Below are positions 34,795-44,256 of a DNA stretch of 64,000 nucleotides, piece by piece; positions within the stretch are counted from its first letter, which is position 1; each line of letters starts with the position of its first letter. The stretch is from Algibacter pectinivorans. Lineage in GTDB: Bacteria > Bacteroidota > Bacteroidia > Flavobacteriales > Flavobacteriaceae. Made by a program: the position numbers and the translations under genes. The stretch is taken from NCBI RefSeq assembly GCF_900112595.1, contig NZ_FOMI01000003.1, positions 310,001 to 374,000 on the forward strand, written 5' to 3'. Under the pieces are notes generated by a model, which saw only the letters and a list, made by a program, of their open reading frames with translations, did no database searches and was not told the origin of the DNA.

Positions 34795-34817
34795 TGCTAT
34801 AATTAACAGATTGAATA

Positions 34818-35195
34818 ATGAATAAAAATAAAATTATCTATTACATAGCAACAGTAGTGCTATCTATTATAGTGTTATTTTCTGTAAGCATGTACTTTTT
34901 TAAACATGACATGATTAAGGGCGCTTTTACAAGTTTAGGGTATCCAACATACTTAATTTATCCTTACGCTATTTTAAAATTGCTAGGACTGGTAGCGGTT
35001 TGGACACCGAGTTTTAAAATATTTAAAGAATGGGCGTATGCAGGGTTCTTCTACGCTTTTGTTTTGGCTTTTTTTGCCCATGTTATGGTAGAAGATGGCG
35101 CACAAGGTACCGCGTTGGTAGCAATTATTGCACTAGCCATTTCTTATATATTTAATAGACTAAAAAATAAACCATTAATAAAAACAGATAAATAA
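34818..35195 (+). CDS. DoxX-like membrane protein
   Basis: 125 residues with four membrane segments (about 7-25, 42-60, 70-88, 95-112) and a basic tail. LGYPTYLIYPYAILKLLGL and WAYAGFFYAFVLAFFAHV are typical of the DoxX_2 family. Such proteins often sit with redox enzymes and are thought to take part in quinone or thiol stress. Here it is the first gene of an operon with an FMN reductase, a MarR regulator and a pirin. Its last base overlaps the next start codon, so translation is coupled. Function by family association only. Confidence 0.8.
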   Translation: MNKNKIIYYIATVVLSIIVLFSVSMYFFKHDMIKGAFTSLGYPTYLIYPYAILKLLGLVAVWTPSFKIFKEWAYAGFFYAFVLAFFAHVMVEDGAQGTALVAIIALAISYIFNRLKNKPLIKTDK

Positions 35196-35725
35196 TGAAA
35201 AATATACTAGTATTTGCCGGGAGTAACAGTAAAAACTCAATAAACAAGCAACTGTCGGAATTTGCAGCAGGTTTGGTTGATAATGTAAAAACTACAGTAT
35301 TAGATTTAAACGATTTCAATTTACCATTATACGGTATAGATTATGAAATTGAATATGGTATTCCAGAAAACGCTCATAAGTTTTTAGAAGCTGTTAAGTC
35401 TTCCGATGGCATAATATTGTCCTTAGCTGAGCATAACGGGGCTTATTCAACCGTGTTTAAAAACCTTTTCGATTGGATGTCTAGAATAGATGGTAAATTA
35501 TGGAGTGAGAAACCTATGCTTTTAATGGCTACATCTCCAGGTGCTAGAGGAGGTGCTACAGTTTTGGAAATCGCTAAAGGCCGTTTTCCTTTTATGGGCG
35601 GTCGTATTGTATCAGATTTTAGTTTTCCTTCTTTTAGCGATAATTTTTCAGACGGATCTATTACAAATCCAGATTTACTCACAGCACTAAAAAATAAAGT
35701 AGTATTGTTTCAAAACGCATTATAA
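35195..35725 (+). CDS. NADPH-dependent FMN reductase / quinone reductase
   Basis: 176 residues, flavodoxin-like fold. The FMN phosphate loop is GSNSKNSINKQL (about residues 9-20). SLAEHNGAYSTVFKNLFDW (about 74-92) is the family's PxYN-like flavin contact region with Glu-His in place of the usual Pro-Glu-Tyr. ATSPGARGGAT is the third loop. Enzymes of the group reduce quinones, azo compounds or chromate with NAD(P)H. In this operon a role in removing quinone or electrophile stress is likely. It starts at the last base of the DoxX gene. Confidence 0.85.
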   Translation: MKNILVFAGSNSKNSINKQLSEFAAGLVDNVKTTVLDLNDFNLPLYGIDYEIEYGIPENAHKFLEAVKSSDGIILSLAEHNGAYSTVFKNLFDWMSRIDGKLWSEKPMLLMATSPGARGGATVLEIAKGRFPFMGGRIVSDFSFPSFSDNFSDGSITNPDLLTALKNKVVLFQNAL

Positions 35726-35733
35726 AATAGGAT

Positions 35734-36171
35734 ATGGGAGATTTATCAAAAGAAATTAATTCGAAGTTTGCCAATAACAAGGTAAAGGCTTTGCTGAATA
35801 TTGTTTATACAGCAAATTTAATTTCAACCCGTCAAAACGAGTTTTTTAAGCCTTTTGGAATTTCGCCTCAGCAGTATAATATTTTAAGAATTTTAAAGGG
35901 CGCTAAAAGTCCATTAAAAGTTCAAACTATAAAAGAAAGAATGTTGGAGCGTTCTCCAAATGCCACACGATTAATGGACAAGTTATGCGCAAAGGGTTAT
36001 ATAGAGCGTTGCGCTTCTAAGGAGGATAGGCGTGTGGTTAAAATTACAATTACTAAGGCTGGATTAGATTTTTTAGAAACCATTCCTATACATTCTCATA
36101 GTGAATTTTTAAAAAACTTAAGCGAAGAAGAAGCAGAACAGCTAAGTAATTTATTAGATAAAATGAGATAA
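35734..36171 (+). CDS. MarR-family transcriptional regulator
   Basis: 145 residues. Winged-helix DNA-binding domain (about 30-115): ISPQQYNILRILKGA, VQTIKERMLERSPNATRLMD for helices 3-4, and CASKEDRRVVKITITKAG for the wing with the conserved Asp-Arg-Arg. The helices at both ends form the dimer. It probably represses the operon it lies in and is released by a phenolic or oxidising ligand, as for other MarR proteins. A TTCCTAGGAA palindrome stands in the operon promoter. No single Cys near the N-terminus of the sort used by OhrR is present, so redox sensing by that mechanism is unlikely. Confidence 0.9.
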   Translation: MGDLSKEINSKFANNKVKALLNIVYTANLISTRQNEFFKPFGISPQQYNILRILKGAKSPLKVQTIKERMLERSPNATRLMDKLCAKGYIERCASKEDRRVVKITITKAGLDFLETIPIHSHSEFLKNLSEEEAEQLSNLLDKMR

Positions 36172-36187
36172 TTAAAAACAGTTTATA

Positions 36188-36907
36188 ATGAAAACAATAA
36201 TTCATAAAGCAGAAAGTAGAGGATTTGCAAATCATGGTTGGTTACAAGCCAATCATTCATTTAGTTTTGCCGGTTATTTTGATAAGGAAAAAGTGCAATT
36301 TGGTGCTTTGCGTGTGCTTAATGATGATGTTATTGCGCCTAAAATGGGGTTTGGTACGCATCCACATAACAATATGGAAATTATTACTATTCCTTTATCT
36401 GGCGTGCTTAGACATAGAGATTCTATGCATAATGAATGGCAATCTGTTTTACCAGGAGAAGTTCAAATTATGTCGGCAGGAACTGGCGTTGAACACTCCG
36501 AAATTAACGGGTCTAACACCGAGCATTTAAGTTTGTTTCAAATATGGGTTATTCCAAATAAAGAGGATGTTACGCCGCGATACGACCAAAAAAGTTTCGA
36601 TGCCGAAGGAAGAAAAAATAAGCTTCAGACTTTAGTGAGTTCTATAGATGGAACTCATGAAGGAAGTTTAAAAATTCATCAAGATGCTTTAATTTCTAGA
36701 ATAGACCTAGATAAAGGTCAAACGTTCGAGTATCAACTAAAAAGTGAAGATCATGGTGTTTATATAATGACCATTTTTGGCAAGCATTCAATCAATGAAA
36801 ATGAGCTTAATACTAGAGATGCTATGGGTATATCTGATACTTCCAGTTTTAAAATTGAAACAAAAGAAGACTCAGGACTTTTATTTATTGAAGTGCCTTT
36901 AACCTAA
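36188..36907 (+). CDS. Pirin-family protein (YhaK-like)
   Basis: 239 residues, bicupin. The N-terminal cupin keeps the iron ligands His58, His60 (GTHPHNNME), His103 and Glu105 (GVEHSEING), spaced as in human pirin. Many bacterial pirins have quercetinase activity or act as redox regulators. The C-terminal cupin has no metal motif. It is the last gene of the DoxX-reductase-MarR operon, 16 bp after the regulator, and a bidirectional terminator follows. A role in breaking down or sensing flavonoid-like quinone precursors would fit the operon, but it is inference. Confidence 0.9.
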   Translation: MKTIIHKAESRGFANHGWLQANHSFSFAGYFDKEKVQFGALRVLNDDVIAPKMGFGTHPHNNMEIITIPLSGVLRHRDSMHNEWQSVLPGEVQIMSAGTGVEHSEINGSNTEHLSLFQIWVIPNKEDVTPRYDQKSFDAEGRKNKLQTLVSSIDGTHEGSLKIHQDALISRIDLDKGQTFEYQLKSEDHGVYIMTIFGKHSINENELNTRDAMGISDTSSFKIETKEDSGLLFIEVPLT

Positions 36908-36934
36908 TAAGTAGAATTGATTAATAGCGAAAAC

Positions 36935-36966
36935 AAAAGCATCCTTATTTAGGGATGCTTTTTTAG
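36935..36966. terminator. Bidirectional terminator
   Basis: AAAAGCATCC-TTATTTA-GGGATGCTTTTTT between the convergent pirin and MFS genes, with A-run and T-run on opposite sides. Confidence 0.85.
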
Positions 36967-36971
36967 TTTTA

Positions 36972-38147
36972 TTAATAACTCATACTAGCTTGTTTTTGAT
37001 TATATTTTCTTAATAGTATAATTACAATAGATATTAGTATTCCGGCTCCTGCCATTGCAGCTCCAACCCAATCGGCCGATGTATATCCATATCCCATGGC
37101 AATTGGTAAACCTGCTAAATAGGCACCTGAGGCATTTCCTATATTAAACGCACTTTGATTAAGAGATGACCCTAAGGTTTCAGAACCCTTTGAGGCGTTA
37201 ATAATAGCCATTTGTATAGGTGTTGATATGCAAAAAGTAACGACCCCAATAATAAAAGTCATGACTAAAACCATAACCTTATCCGAAGCTAAATAGGTGT
37301 TTAAGGATAAGCTAATTACCATAGCAACAAGTATTATAATTATCGCGTAAATGGGTAAGAATTTTTCCGCTAGTTTCGCTCCTAAAAAATTACCAATTAC
37401 CATACCTAATCCTGCAAGAATCATGGCATACGAGACCACTTCTTTAGAGTGACCTGCTACGTCTGTAATTAAAGGCGCGATATAGCTATACCAAGCAAAA
37501 AAGCCACCTGTACCAATTGTGGTTAATAAAATAATTAACCAAAGCTCTAAACGTTTAAAAACTTTAAACTCTTTAAAAAAGCTCGATTCAGATGATTGTT
37601 TTAATACGGGCATCCATAGTTTTACTCCCAAAACTGCAAATACACCAACTAAACCAACCATATAAAAAGAAACATTCCAACTAAAATGTTTTCCTAAATA
37701 TGTTCCAAGGGGCACGCCTAAAAGGTTAGCAAAGGTTAAACCAGAAAACATAATAGCTATACCTTGTGCAGCCTTACCTTCTTTAGAGAGTTTTCCGGCC
37801 ACTACAGCTCCAATTCCAAAAAATGCGCCGTGTGGTAAGCCAGACAAAAACCTTAAAACCATAAAGGAGTTGTAGCCGGTAGCAAATGCCGACAAAGTAT
37901 TAAAAACAGTAAACCATAACATAAGCGCTAATAATACTTTGTTGGCTGGAAATTTACTTCCTAAACCAGTTAATAAAGGCGCGCCAACAACCACTCCAAT
38001 GGCATAGGCCGATATAAAATGACCGGCCTCGGGTATAGTAATGTTAAAAGCCGTTGCTACATCTGGTAAAATACCCATTATAACAAATTCGGTTAATCCT
38101 ATTCCAAACCCTCCAATGGCTAATGATAATAATGCTTTATTCATCAA
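36972..38147 (-). CDS. MFS transporter (AraJ/YdhP type)
   Basis: 391 residues with twelve membrane segments. LTEFVIMGILPDVA (about 18-31), GVVVGAPLLT and GLPHGAFFGIGAVV are marks of the AraJ-like drug/sugar proton antiporters; the motif A loop LGSKFPANKVLL lacks the usual Asp-Arg. The gene has its own promoter region upstream of the CAL67264 gene and is convergent with the pirin operon. Substrate unknown. Members of the group export arabinose polymers or drugs. Confidence 0.88.
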   Translation of the reverse strand: MMNKALLSLAIGGFGIGLTEFVIMGILPDVATAFNITIPEAGHFISAYAIGVVVGAPLLTGLGSKFPANKVLLALMLWFTVFNTLSAFATGYNSFMVLRFLSGLPHGAFFGIGAVVAGKLSKEGKAAQGIAIMFSGLTFANLLGVPLGTYLGKHFSWNVSFYMVGLVGVFAVLGVKLWMPVLKQSSESSFFKEFKVFKRLELWLIILLTTIGTGGFFAWYSYIAPLITDVAGHSKEVVSYAMILAGLGMVIGNFLGAKLAEKFLPIYAIIIILVAMVISLSLNTYLASDKVMVLVMTFIIGVVTFCISTPIQMAIINASKGSETLGSSLNQSAFNIGNASGAYLAGLPIAMGYGYTSADWVGAAMAGAGILISIVIILLRKYNQKQASMSY

Positions 38148-38410
38148 TTTTAAATAATTTATTCTCTTTAAAAGAATAAATAAAAGTAGATAGTATAATG
38201 TTAAATTATCAGTTTGAAAATGATAATTAATTGTTAATTAAAAAGTCTTAAAAAAAAGGCTCCCAAAATTGACACATTTTTATAAAGAACGATAAGTACT
38301 TGGTGTTTCAATAATAAAATAATTAAACATAATTATTTATAAACTTTAAATTTACTTTCAAATATGCGATATTTGCTTTTCAACTAACCAATTATAAATA
38401 CGAAAAGATT

Positions 38411-38593
38411 ATGGCGATGAATAAAAACACAGTTTTAGCTTGGGCTACATGGATAATGATTTCAATGGGGCTTTTGCTAATGGGACTAGGCGCATTTAGA
38501 TACGACGACGTTGCAGGATGGGGCTTTGGTGCTGTAGGTTTAGGCTTTTTTGCTGTGGCATGGGTGTTTAATGCACTAAAAGGTCGTGTATAA
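38411..38593 (+). CDS. CAL67264-family small membrane protein
   Basis: 60 residues, MAMNKNTVLAWATWIMISMG onward, two membrane segments (about 9-24 and 34-53), with the highly conserved FRYDDVAGWGFGAVGLGFF block and an AWVFNALKGRV end. I recognise it as the small family known under the name CAL67264, found across Flavobacteriaceae. Function not known. It lies 36 bp before ettA, in the same direction, so the two are probably co-transcribed. Confidence 0.85.
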   Translation: MAMNKNTVLAWATWIMISMGLLLMGLGAFRYDDVAGWGFGAVGLGFFAVAWVFNALKGRV

Positions 38594-38629
38594 CGATGTT
38601 ATTAAATTAATTAATTATTACAAATTACA

Positions 38630-40321
38630 ATGAGTGACGATAAGAAAGTAATTTTTTCAATGTCTGGTTTAACCAAGACATTCCCTGGTGCCAATACACC
38701 AGTTTTAAAAAATATTTATTTAAGCTTTTTTTATGGAGCTAAAATTGGAATTTTAGGTCTTAATGGTTCTGGTAAATCAACCTTGCTTAAAATTATTGCT
38801 GGTGTAGATAAAAATTTTCAAGGCGATGTAACCTTTTTACAAGATTACTCGGTTGGCTATTTGGAACAAGAACCACAATTGGACGACGATAAAACGGTTA
38901 TGGAAGTGGTTCGTGAAGGTGCAGCCGAAACCGTTGCTATTCTTGATGAATACAATAAAATTAACGACCAATTTGGTTTGGAAGAAGTATATTCTAACCC
39001 AGATAAAATGGAAAAGTTAATGGCTAGACAAGCCGAATTGCAAGATCAAATTGATGCTGCAGGCGCGTGGGAGTTAGATACCAAATTAGAAATTGCTATG
39101 GATGCGTTACGTACCCCAGATGGCGATAAAAAAATAGGAGTACTTTCTGGAGGTGAAAAGCGCCGTGTGGCTTTATGTCGTTTACTTTTAAAAGAACCAG
39201 ATGTATTACTTTTAGATGAGCCTACCAACCACTTAGATGCCGAATCGGTACATTGGTTAGAGCATCATTTAGCTCAGTATAAAGGAACCGTTATTGCTGT
39301 AACGCACGATAGATACTTTTTAGATAATGTTGCTGGATGGATTTTAGAGTTAGATAGAGGTGAAGGTATCCCATGGAAAGGGAATTACTCGTCTTGGTTA
39401 GATCAAAAATCTAAACGTATGGCACAAGAAAGTAAAACAGCTTCTAAACGTCAAAAAACGTTAGAACGTGAGCTAGATTGGGTACGTCAAGGAGCCAAAG
39501 GACGTCAAACCAAACAAAAAGCACGTTTAAAAAATTACGATAAGTTAATGAGTCAAGATCAAAAACAACTTGATGAAAAACTTGAAATATACATACCAAA
39601 CGGACCACGTTTAGGAACCAATGTAATTGAGGCCAAAGGGGTTGCCAAAGGGTATGATGATAAATTATTATACGACGATTTAAACTTTAATTTGCCACAA
39701 GCAGGAATTGTTGGTGTTATTGGACCAAATGGTGCTGGTAAAACGACAATTTTTAGAATGATTATGGGTGAGGAAACACCAGATAAAGGTGAGTTTACCG
39801 TTGGTGAAACTGCAAAACTAGCCTATGTAGATCAAAAACATGCTAACATAGATCCAGAGAAAACCATTTGGCAAAACTTTAGTGATGAGCAAGAGTTGGT
39901 TATGATGGGAGGCAAAGAAGTAAATTCTAGAGCCTATTTAAGCAGATTTAACTTTTCTGGCGGCGAGCAAAACAAAAAAGTAAAATTACTTTCTGGTGGA
40001 GAACGTAACCGTTTGCATTTAGCTATGACGCTTAAAGAAGAAGGAAACGTATTGTTATTAGATGAGCCAACAAACGATCTTGATGTTAATACGTTAAGAG
40101 CCTTAGAGGAAGGTTTAGAAAACTTTGCAGGTTGTGCAGTTGTTATTAGTCACGACCGTTGGTTTTTAGATAGAATATGTACTCATATTTTAGCTTTTGA
40201 AGGCGATAGTCAGGTATATTTCTTCGAAGGTAGTTTTTCTGATTATGAAGAAAACAAGAAGAAACGTCTTGGTGGCGATTTAATGCCAAAGCGTATTAAA
40301 TACAGAAAATTAGTAAGATAA
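38630..40321 (+). CDS. ettA: Energy-dependent translational throttle protein EttA
   Basis: 563 residues, ABC-F protein without membrane segments. First ATPase: GLNGSGKST (Walker A), LSGGEKRRVALCRLL (signature), LLLDEPTNHLDAES (Walker B). Second: GPNGAGKTT, LSGGERNRLHLAMTL, LLLDEPTNDLDVNT. Between them are the linker and the EttA-type arm. The C-terminus (LMPKRIKYRKL) is typical. It binds the ribosomal E site and gates the first elongation step according to ATP/ADP. Both ATP sites look intact. It ends in a strong bidirectional terminator. Confidence 0.95.
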   Translation: MSDDKKVIFSMSGLTKTFPGANTPVLKNIYLSFFYGAKIGILGLNGSGKSTLLKIIAGVDKNFQGDVTFLQDYSVGYLEQEPQLDDDKTVMEVVREGAAETVAILDEYNKINDQFGLEEVYSNPDKMEKLMARQAELQDQIDAAGAWELDTKLEIAMDALRTPDGDKKIGVLSGGEKRRVALCRLLLKEPDVLLLDEPTNHLDAESVHWLEHHLAQYKGTVIAVTHDRYFLDNVAGWILELDRGEGIPWKGNYSSWLDQKSKRMAQESKTASKRQKTLERELDWVRQGAKGRQTKQKARLKNYDKLMSQDQKQLDEKLEIYIPNGPRLGTNVIEAKGVAKGYDDKLLYDDLNFNLPQAGIVGVIGPNGAGKTTIFRMIMGEETPDKGEFTVGETAKLAYVDQKHANIDPEKTIWQNFSDEQELVMMGGKEVNSRAYLSRFNFSGGEQNKKVKLLSGGERNRLHLAMTLKEEGNVLLLDEPTNDLDVNTLRALEEGLENFAGCAVVISHDRWFLDRICTHILAFEGDSQVYFFEGSFSDYEENKKKRLGGDLMPKRIKYRKLVR

Positions 40322-40336
40322 TTGTATTAGAAATAT

Positions 40337-40370
40337 AAAAAAGGCTCACGTAAACGTGAGCCTTTTTTGT
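40337..40370. terminator. Bidirectional terminator
   Basis: AAAAAAGGCTCACG-TAAA-CGTGAGCCTTTTTT between the convergent ettA and aldehyde dehydrogenase genes. Confidence 0.92.
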
Positions 40371-40388
40371 TTTATAAAACCAACTATT

Positions 40389-41756
40389 TTAATCGATCCA
40401 AATAGATTTAGTATTGGTAAATTCTCGAATTCCATAACCAGAAAGTTCTCTACCATAACCACTAGTTTTTATACCTCCAAATGGCATTCTAGGATCCGAA
40501 ACCACTAGTTTATTTACAAAACTGTTTCCGGCTTCTAATTGTAAAGCTACTTTTTCGCCTCTAATATTATTTTTGGTTATAACACCAGAACCTAACCCGA
40601 ATTTAGAATTATTTGCTAGTTCTATGGCATGCTTTTCGTCTTTTGCTTTTATTACAGATGCCACAGGACCAAATAATTCTTCATCAAAAGCTTCCATGCC
40701 TGGTTCTAGATCGGCTAAAATGGTGGCAGGGTAATAGGCACCGGTTCTGTCTGGTATGGTTCCTCCAAGTATTAATTTTCCGCCTTGGCTAATTGTTTTT
40801 TCTACTTGTTCGTGCAATTCGTCTCTTAAATCTACTCGTGCTAACGGACCGTAATAAGTATCTTCGTCCGTAGGGTCGCCCATTTTGGCTGCACTCATTT
40901 TTTCTTTAAATAATTCTAGAAAATCGTTGTAAATAGCGTCTAAAACAATAAATCGTTTGGCTGCAATACAAGTTTGGCCATTGTTTTGTAATCGGCCATA
41001 AGTAGCTAAATCTGTAGCCTCTTCTAAATCGGCATCATCTAATATAATATAAGCATCGCTACCACCTAATTCTAATACAGATTTCTTTAAGTTTTTACCT
41101 GCAATTGCTGCTACCGATTGTCCTGCAGGTGCACTTCCTGTTAATGTTACTGCAACAATGTGCTTGTTTTCTATAATAGACTCCACATGATCTGAACTTA
41201 CATTTAAATTACTAAAAATGGCTTTTGGAAATCCGGCTTCTTTTAATGCCTCTTCTAGAGCAAAGGCGCAACCTTGCACATTCGAGGCGTGTTTTAAAAC
41301 AGCCGTGTTTCCTGCCATTAATGCAGGAGCTAAGAACCGTATAACTTGATAAAACGGAAAATTCCAGGGCATAATAGCCAAAATAACACCTATAGGTTGA
41401 AATGTAACGTAGCTTTTGCTAGCTTCAGTTTTAACGGGTTCATTGGCTAATAATGCTTCGGTATGTTCTGCATAGTAACGACAAATTTTAGCGCATTTTT
41501 CTATTTCTTTTCTGGCTTGTTCTATAGGTTTTCCCATTTCTTGGGTGGCCAACTGCGCATATTCTTCATGGCGTTTATCAAATACCTCGGCAAGTTTAGT
41601 CATGAGGTTACTACGCTCTGTAAACGAGGTTTTTTTCCATGATTTAAATGCGTTACCGGCTTTGTCTAAGTGCTCTTCAACTTCAGATTCTGTTAAACGA
41701 TTATATGTTTTTATAGAGGCTTCTGTAGCTGGATTTATTGTGGTTATTGTGCTCAT
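40389..41756 (-). CDS. NAD(P)-dependent aldehyde dehydrogenase (succinate-semialdehyde type)
   Basis: 455 residues, class 10-like ALDH of the GabD/YneI group. The catalytic Cys is in [11 protein letters not shown] (about residue 262), the general base Glu in VLELGGSD (about 229), and the cofactor region is [12 protein letters not shown] with PWNFPFYQ upstream. [10 protein letters not shown] is the usual C-terminal signature. The final base of the upstream acetolactate synthase stop overlaps this start (TAATG), so the two are translationally coupled. The pair suggests a joint catabolic step, but which aldehyde is oxidised is not clear. Confidence 0.9.
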   Translation of the reverse strand: MSTITTINPATEASIKTYNRLTESEVEEHLDKAGNAFKSWKKTSFTERSNLMTKLAEVFDKRHEEYAQLATQEMGKPIEQARKEIEKCAKICRYYAEHTEALLANEPVKTEASKSYVTFQPIGVILAIMPWNFPFYQVIRFLAPALMAGNTAVLKHASNVQGCAFALEEALKEAGFPKAIFSNLNVSSDHVESIIENKHIVAVTLTGSAPAGQSVAAIAGKNLKKSVLELGGSDAYIILDDADLEEATDLATYGRLQNNGQTCIAAKRFIVLDAIYNDFLELFKEKMSAAKMGDPTDEDTYYGPLARVDLRDELHEQVEKTISQGGKLILGGTIPDRTGAYYPATILADLEPGMEAFDEELFGPVASVIKAKDEKHAIELANNSKFGLGSGVITKNNIRGEKVALQLEAGNSFVNKLVVSDPRMPFGGIKTSGYGRELSGYGIREFTNTKSIWID

Positions 41757-43411
41757 TATTTTATATTTTTTGAAAATTCTTTAAGTATTACATTTAGTAT
41801 TTCATGGTTTAGAGAATAATCTACAGCTAAATCAATAACTTGAACGCCCTTGGCTGTTAATGCTTCTTCTAAGTTAGTATTAAATTCTTTAACCGATTTT
41901 GGCTGATAACCTGTGGCTCCAAAACTTTCGGCATATTTAACAAAATCTGGGTTTTTATAGTCTAATCCGTATTTAGGAAATCCTTCACCTTCTTGTTTCC
42001 ATTGTATCATGCCGTAAGCATTGTCATTTAAAATAATAACAACCAAATCCAATTGTAATCGTACAGCAGTTTCAAGTTCTTGCGAGTTCATCATAAAACC
42101 GCCATCGCCATTAATAGAAATTACTTTTTTATCGGGATACAATTCTTTTGCCATTATAGCAGAAGGTAATCCTGCGCCCATAGTTGCTAAAGCATTATCT
42201 AAAATAAGACTATTTTGAACATATGCCGGATAATTTCTAGCAAACCAAATTTTATAAATACCATTATCTAGTGTTACAATGCCATCGTCTGGTAACGCAT
42301 GTCTAACCAATTTTACCAAGCGTTGCGGTAAAATAGGGAAGCGTTCGTCCTGTTCGTATTTCATTAAATGCGCAGATACATTATCTCTAACCTTAAAAAA
42401 GGCTTCGTTATCCCACGAATTGGCATCTGGTTTTAAAGCTTCGGCAAGATTTTTAACGCTACCAGCAATATCACCAATAACATTATAATGCGGAAAATAA
42501 AGTTGATCTATTTCTGCTGCAAAATAATTAACATGAATAACGTTTTGGTTGCTTGCAGTTTCCATTATAAATGGTGGTTTTTCTATTGTATCATGACCCA
42601 CATTAATAATTAAATCGGCTTTATGGATGGCTTCGTGCAGAAAATCATCATCAGAAAGTGCTGCTGTGCCTAGGTAAAGCGGATTACGCTCATCAATAAT
42701 ACCTTTTCCCATTTGTGTATTAAAAAACGGAATTTGTAAGCTATCAACAAAATGAGTTAATGCTTTACTTGCGCGTTTTCTGTTGGCACCAGCGCCAATA
42801 AGTAATAAGGGCATTTTGGCATTTCTTACCATGTTAGCGGCATGATTTATAACGGATTTTCCGGCATAAGGTATTTTATAATCAACAACATCAAATATTT
42901 TAGGGTCCGTAACATCCTCTTGGGCAACATCTTCGGGCAACTCAATATGTACGGCTCCAGGGCGTTCTTCACCAGACATTCTAAACGCCTCTCTTACTAT
43001 GGCAGGAATATGCTCGCCATAAGTAACCTGTTTCGTGAATTTGGTTAATGGTTGCAACATTTCTACAACATCAATAATTTGAAACTTACCTTGTTTACTA
43101 CTTTTAATAGGTTTTTGTCCAGTAATCATTACCATAGGCATTGCGCCTAATTGCCCGTAAGCGGCTGTGGTTACTAAATTAGTGGCCCCAGGGCCTAAGG
43201 TTGATAAACACACCCCAGGTTTTCCTGTTAATCGGCCATAAGTGGCTGCCATAAAACCGGCTCCTTGTTCGTGCCTAGTTAATACAAACTTTATTTTATC
43301 AGAGGTTCTAATAGATTCTAATATATCTAGATTTTCTTCACCAGGAAGTCCAAAAATATATTCTACACCTTCGTTTTCTAGTGCTTTAATAAACAAATCT
43401 GATGCTTTCAT
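41756..43411 (-). CDS. alsS: Catabolic-type acetolactate synthase (AlsS-like)
   Basis: 551 residues from the ATG chosen here (MKASDLFIKALE); a TTG eight codons upstream is also open. Thiamin diphosphate enzyme: catalytic Glu in GLPGEENLDIL (about residue 25), GDGGFMMNSQELETA with NDNAYGMIQW for the metal/diphosphate site. No small regulatory subunit (IlvN/IlvH) is next to it and it lacks neighbours of valine synthesis. This fits the FAD-independent catabolic enzymes that turn two pyruvate into acetolactate for acetoin. The downstream gene is an aldehyde dehydrogenase rather than AlsD, so another decarboxylation or carboligation reaction is also possible. Confidence 0.8.
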   Translation of the reverse strand: MKASDLFIKALENEGVEYIFGLPGEENLDILESIRTSDKIKFVLTRHEQGAGFMAATYGRLTGKPGVCLSTLGPGATNLVTTAAYGQLGAMPMVMITGQKPIKSSKQGKFQIIDVVEMLQPLTKFTKQVTYGEHIPAIVREAFRMSGEERPGAVHIELPEDVAQEDVTDPKIFDVVDYKIPYAGKSVINHAANMVRNAKMPLLLIGAGANRKRASKALTHFVDSLQIPFFNTQMGKGIIDERNPLYLGTAALSDDDFLHEAIHKADLIINVGHDTIEKPPFIMETASNQNVIHVNYFAAEIDQLYFPHYNVIGDIAGSVKNLAEALKPDANSWDNEAFFKVRDNVSAHLMKYEQDERFPILPQRLVKLVRHALPDDGIVTLDNGIYKIWFARNYPAYVQNSLILDNALATMGAGLPSAIMAKELYPDKKVISINGDGGFMMNSQELETAVRLQLDLVVIILNDNAYGMIQWKQEGEGFPKYGLDYKNPDFVKYAESFGATGYQPKSVKEFNTNLEEALTAKGVQVIDLAVDYSLNHEILNVILKEFSKNIK

Positions 43412-43564
43412 AAATCTTTCTTTTTTTGCGTTCAATCAAAACTAAACCAAAAGAAGTTTTAAAGTTGACTTAATAAATAGAAACTTTAATGCATTCAGAA
43501 ATTATAACATTAAATTAAGTAATACAGTATAAGGTAATAGAAGGAAAAATGAATAAGAAGGCGC

Positions 43565-43771
43565 TTATTTTTGTTTATAAATATGGTCTGTACCCATTTT
43601 ATAATCCAAATTAACCTCAATATTTTTAATGTTTTCAAAATTATCATTAAAAGTCTTTAATTCTTTTTTAATTGCGGCTTCGTGCTCGTTTACATATAAG
43701 TGTCGTTTAGCCAACAACACTATCAAAATAAAAAGAATTACAAAAAGAGCAGATAAGATATAAAAAAACAT
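43565..43771 (-). CDS. 68-residue single-span membrane protein
   Basis: MFFYILSALFVILFILIVLL (residues 1-20) is a membrane anchor, followed by a charged helical tail (KRHLYVNEHEAAIKKELKTF) ending in MGTDHIYKQK. It lies 13 bp after a similar tiny membrane gene on the same strand. Both have the layout of short anchors with a cytoplasmic helix. I do not recognise a family. The stop and start fit no larger gene on this strand. Confidence 0.6.
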   Translation of the reverse strand: MFFYILSALFVILFILIVLLAKRHLYVNEHEAAIKKELKTFNDNFENIKNIEVNLDYKMGTDHIYKQK

Positions 43772-43784
43772 AATAAACTAGGGT

Positions 43785-44024
43785 TTAGTTACCTCCATAC
43801 ATATGGCCACCGGTAAAATCTTTGTACTTGTTATCCGTATTCTCAGAAGCTTTGGTGTTCATAGCTTCCAAGCGCTCATTTTCCTTTTTTAATTTATAAG
43901 ATTTTCTAACACCTAATAGCAAGAGTATTCCAAAAAACACTGTAACAACAGTAAGTAGCATGACTATACTAGACTCACTTATTAAAGGAAAGGTAGAGAA
44001 GTAAAGGTTAAATTTTAGTAGCAT
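43785..44024 (-). CDS. 79-residue single-span membrane protein
   Basis: MLLKFNLYFSTFPLISESSI is followed by a membrane segment (VMLLTVVTVFFGILLLLG, about 21-38), a basic coiled-coil-like helix (SYKLKKENERLEAMNTK) and DFTGGHMYGGN at the end. A shorter start at MLLTVVTVF (21 codons in, position 43961) would make a simple N-terminal anchor, and I cannot choose between the two. First of a two-gene unit with the 68-residue protein. Function unknown. Divergent from the AAA+ cluster with 232 bp between. Confidence 0.6.
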   Translation of the reverse strand: MLLKFNLYFSTFPLISESSIVMLLTVVTVFFGILLLLGVRKSYKLKKENERLEAMNTKASENTDNKYKDFTGGHMYGGN

Positions 44025-44256
44025 TTTTTAAGCATCCAAAGCGTTAGGGTATTAACAAATATACTCTATTCTATTAAAATGTACGATATTTTTTATTAAC
44101 TGTAACATTTTCATAACTTGGTATACTTATATATAGAGCAAGAATAAAAAAATTAATTTAAGGCATTATAAATGGCTATTTACGCTTTTAAATTCAGAAT
44201 TTTTAACGAAATTGCTTACTTAATACTAATGTTCAACCTAAAACACAAAATTTAAT

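Noticed and set aside
44172-44255. 27-codon frame before the coiled-coil gene
   Set aside because: Hydrophobic but without other support; more likely part of the leader of the cluster transcript.
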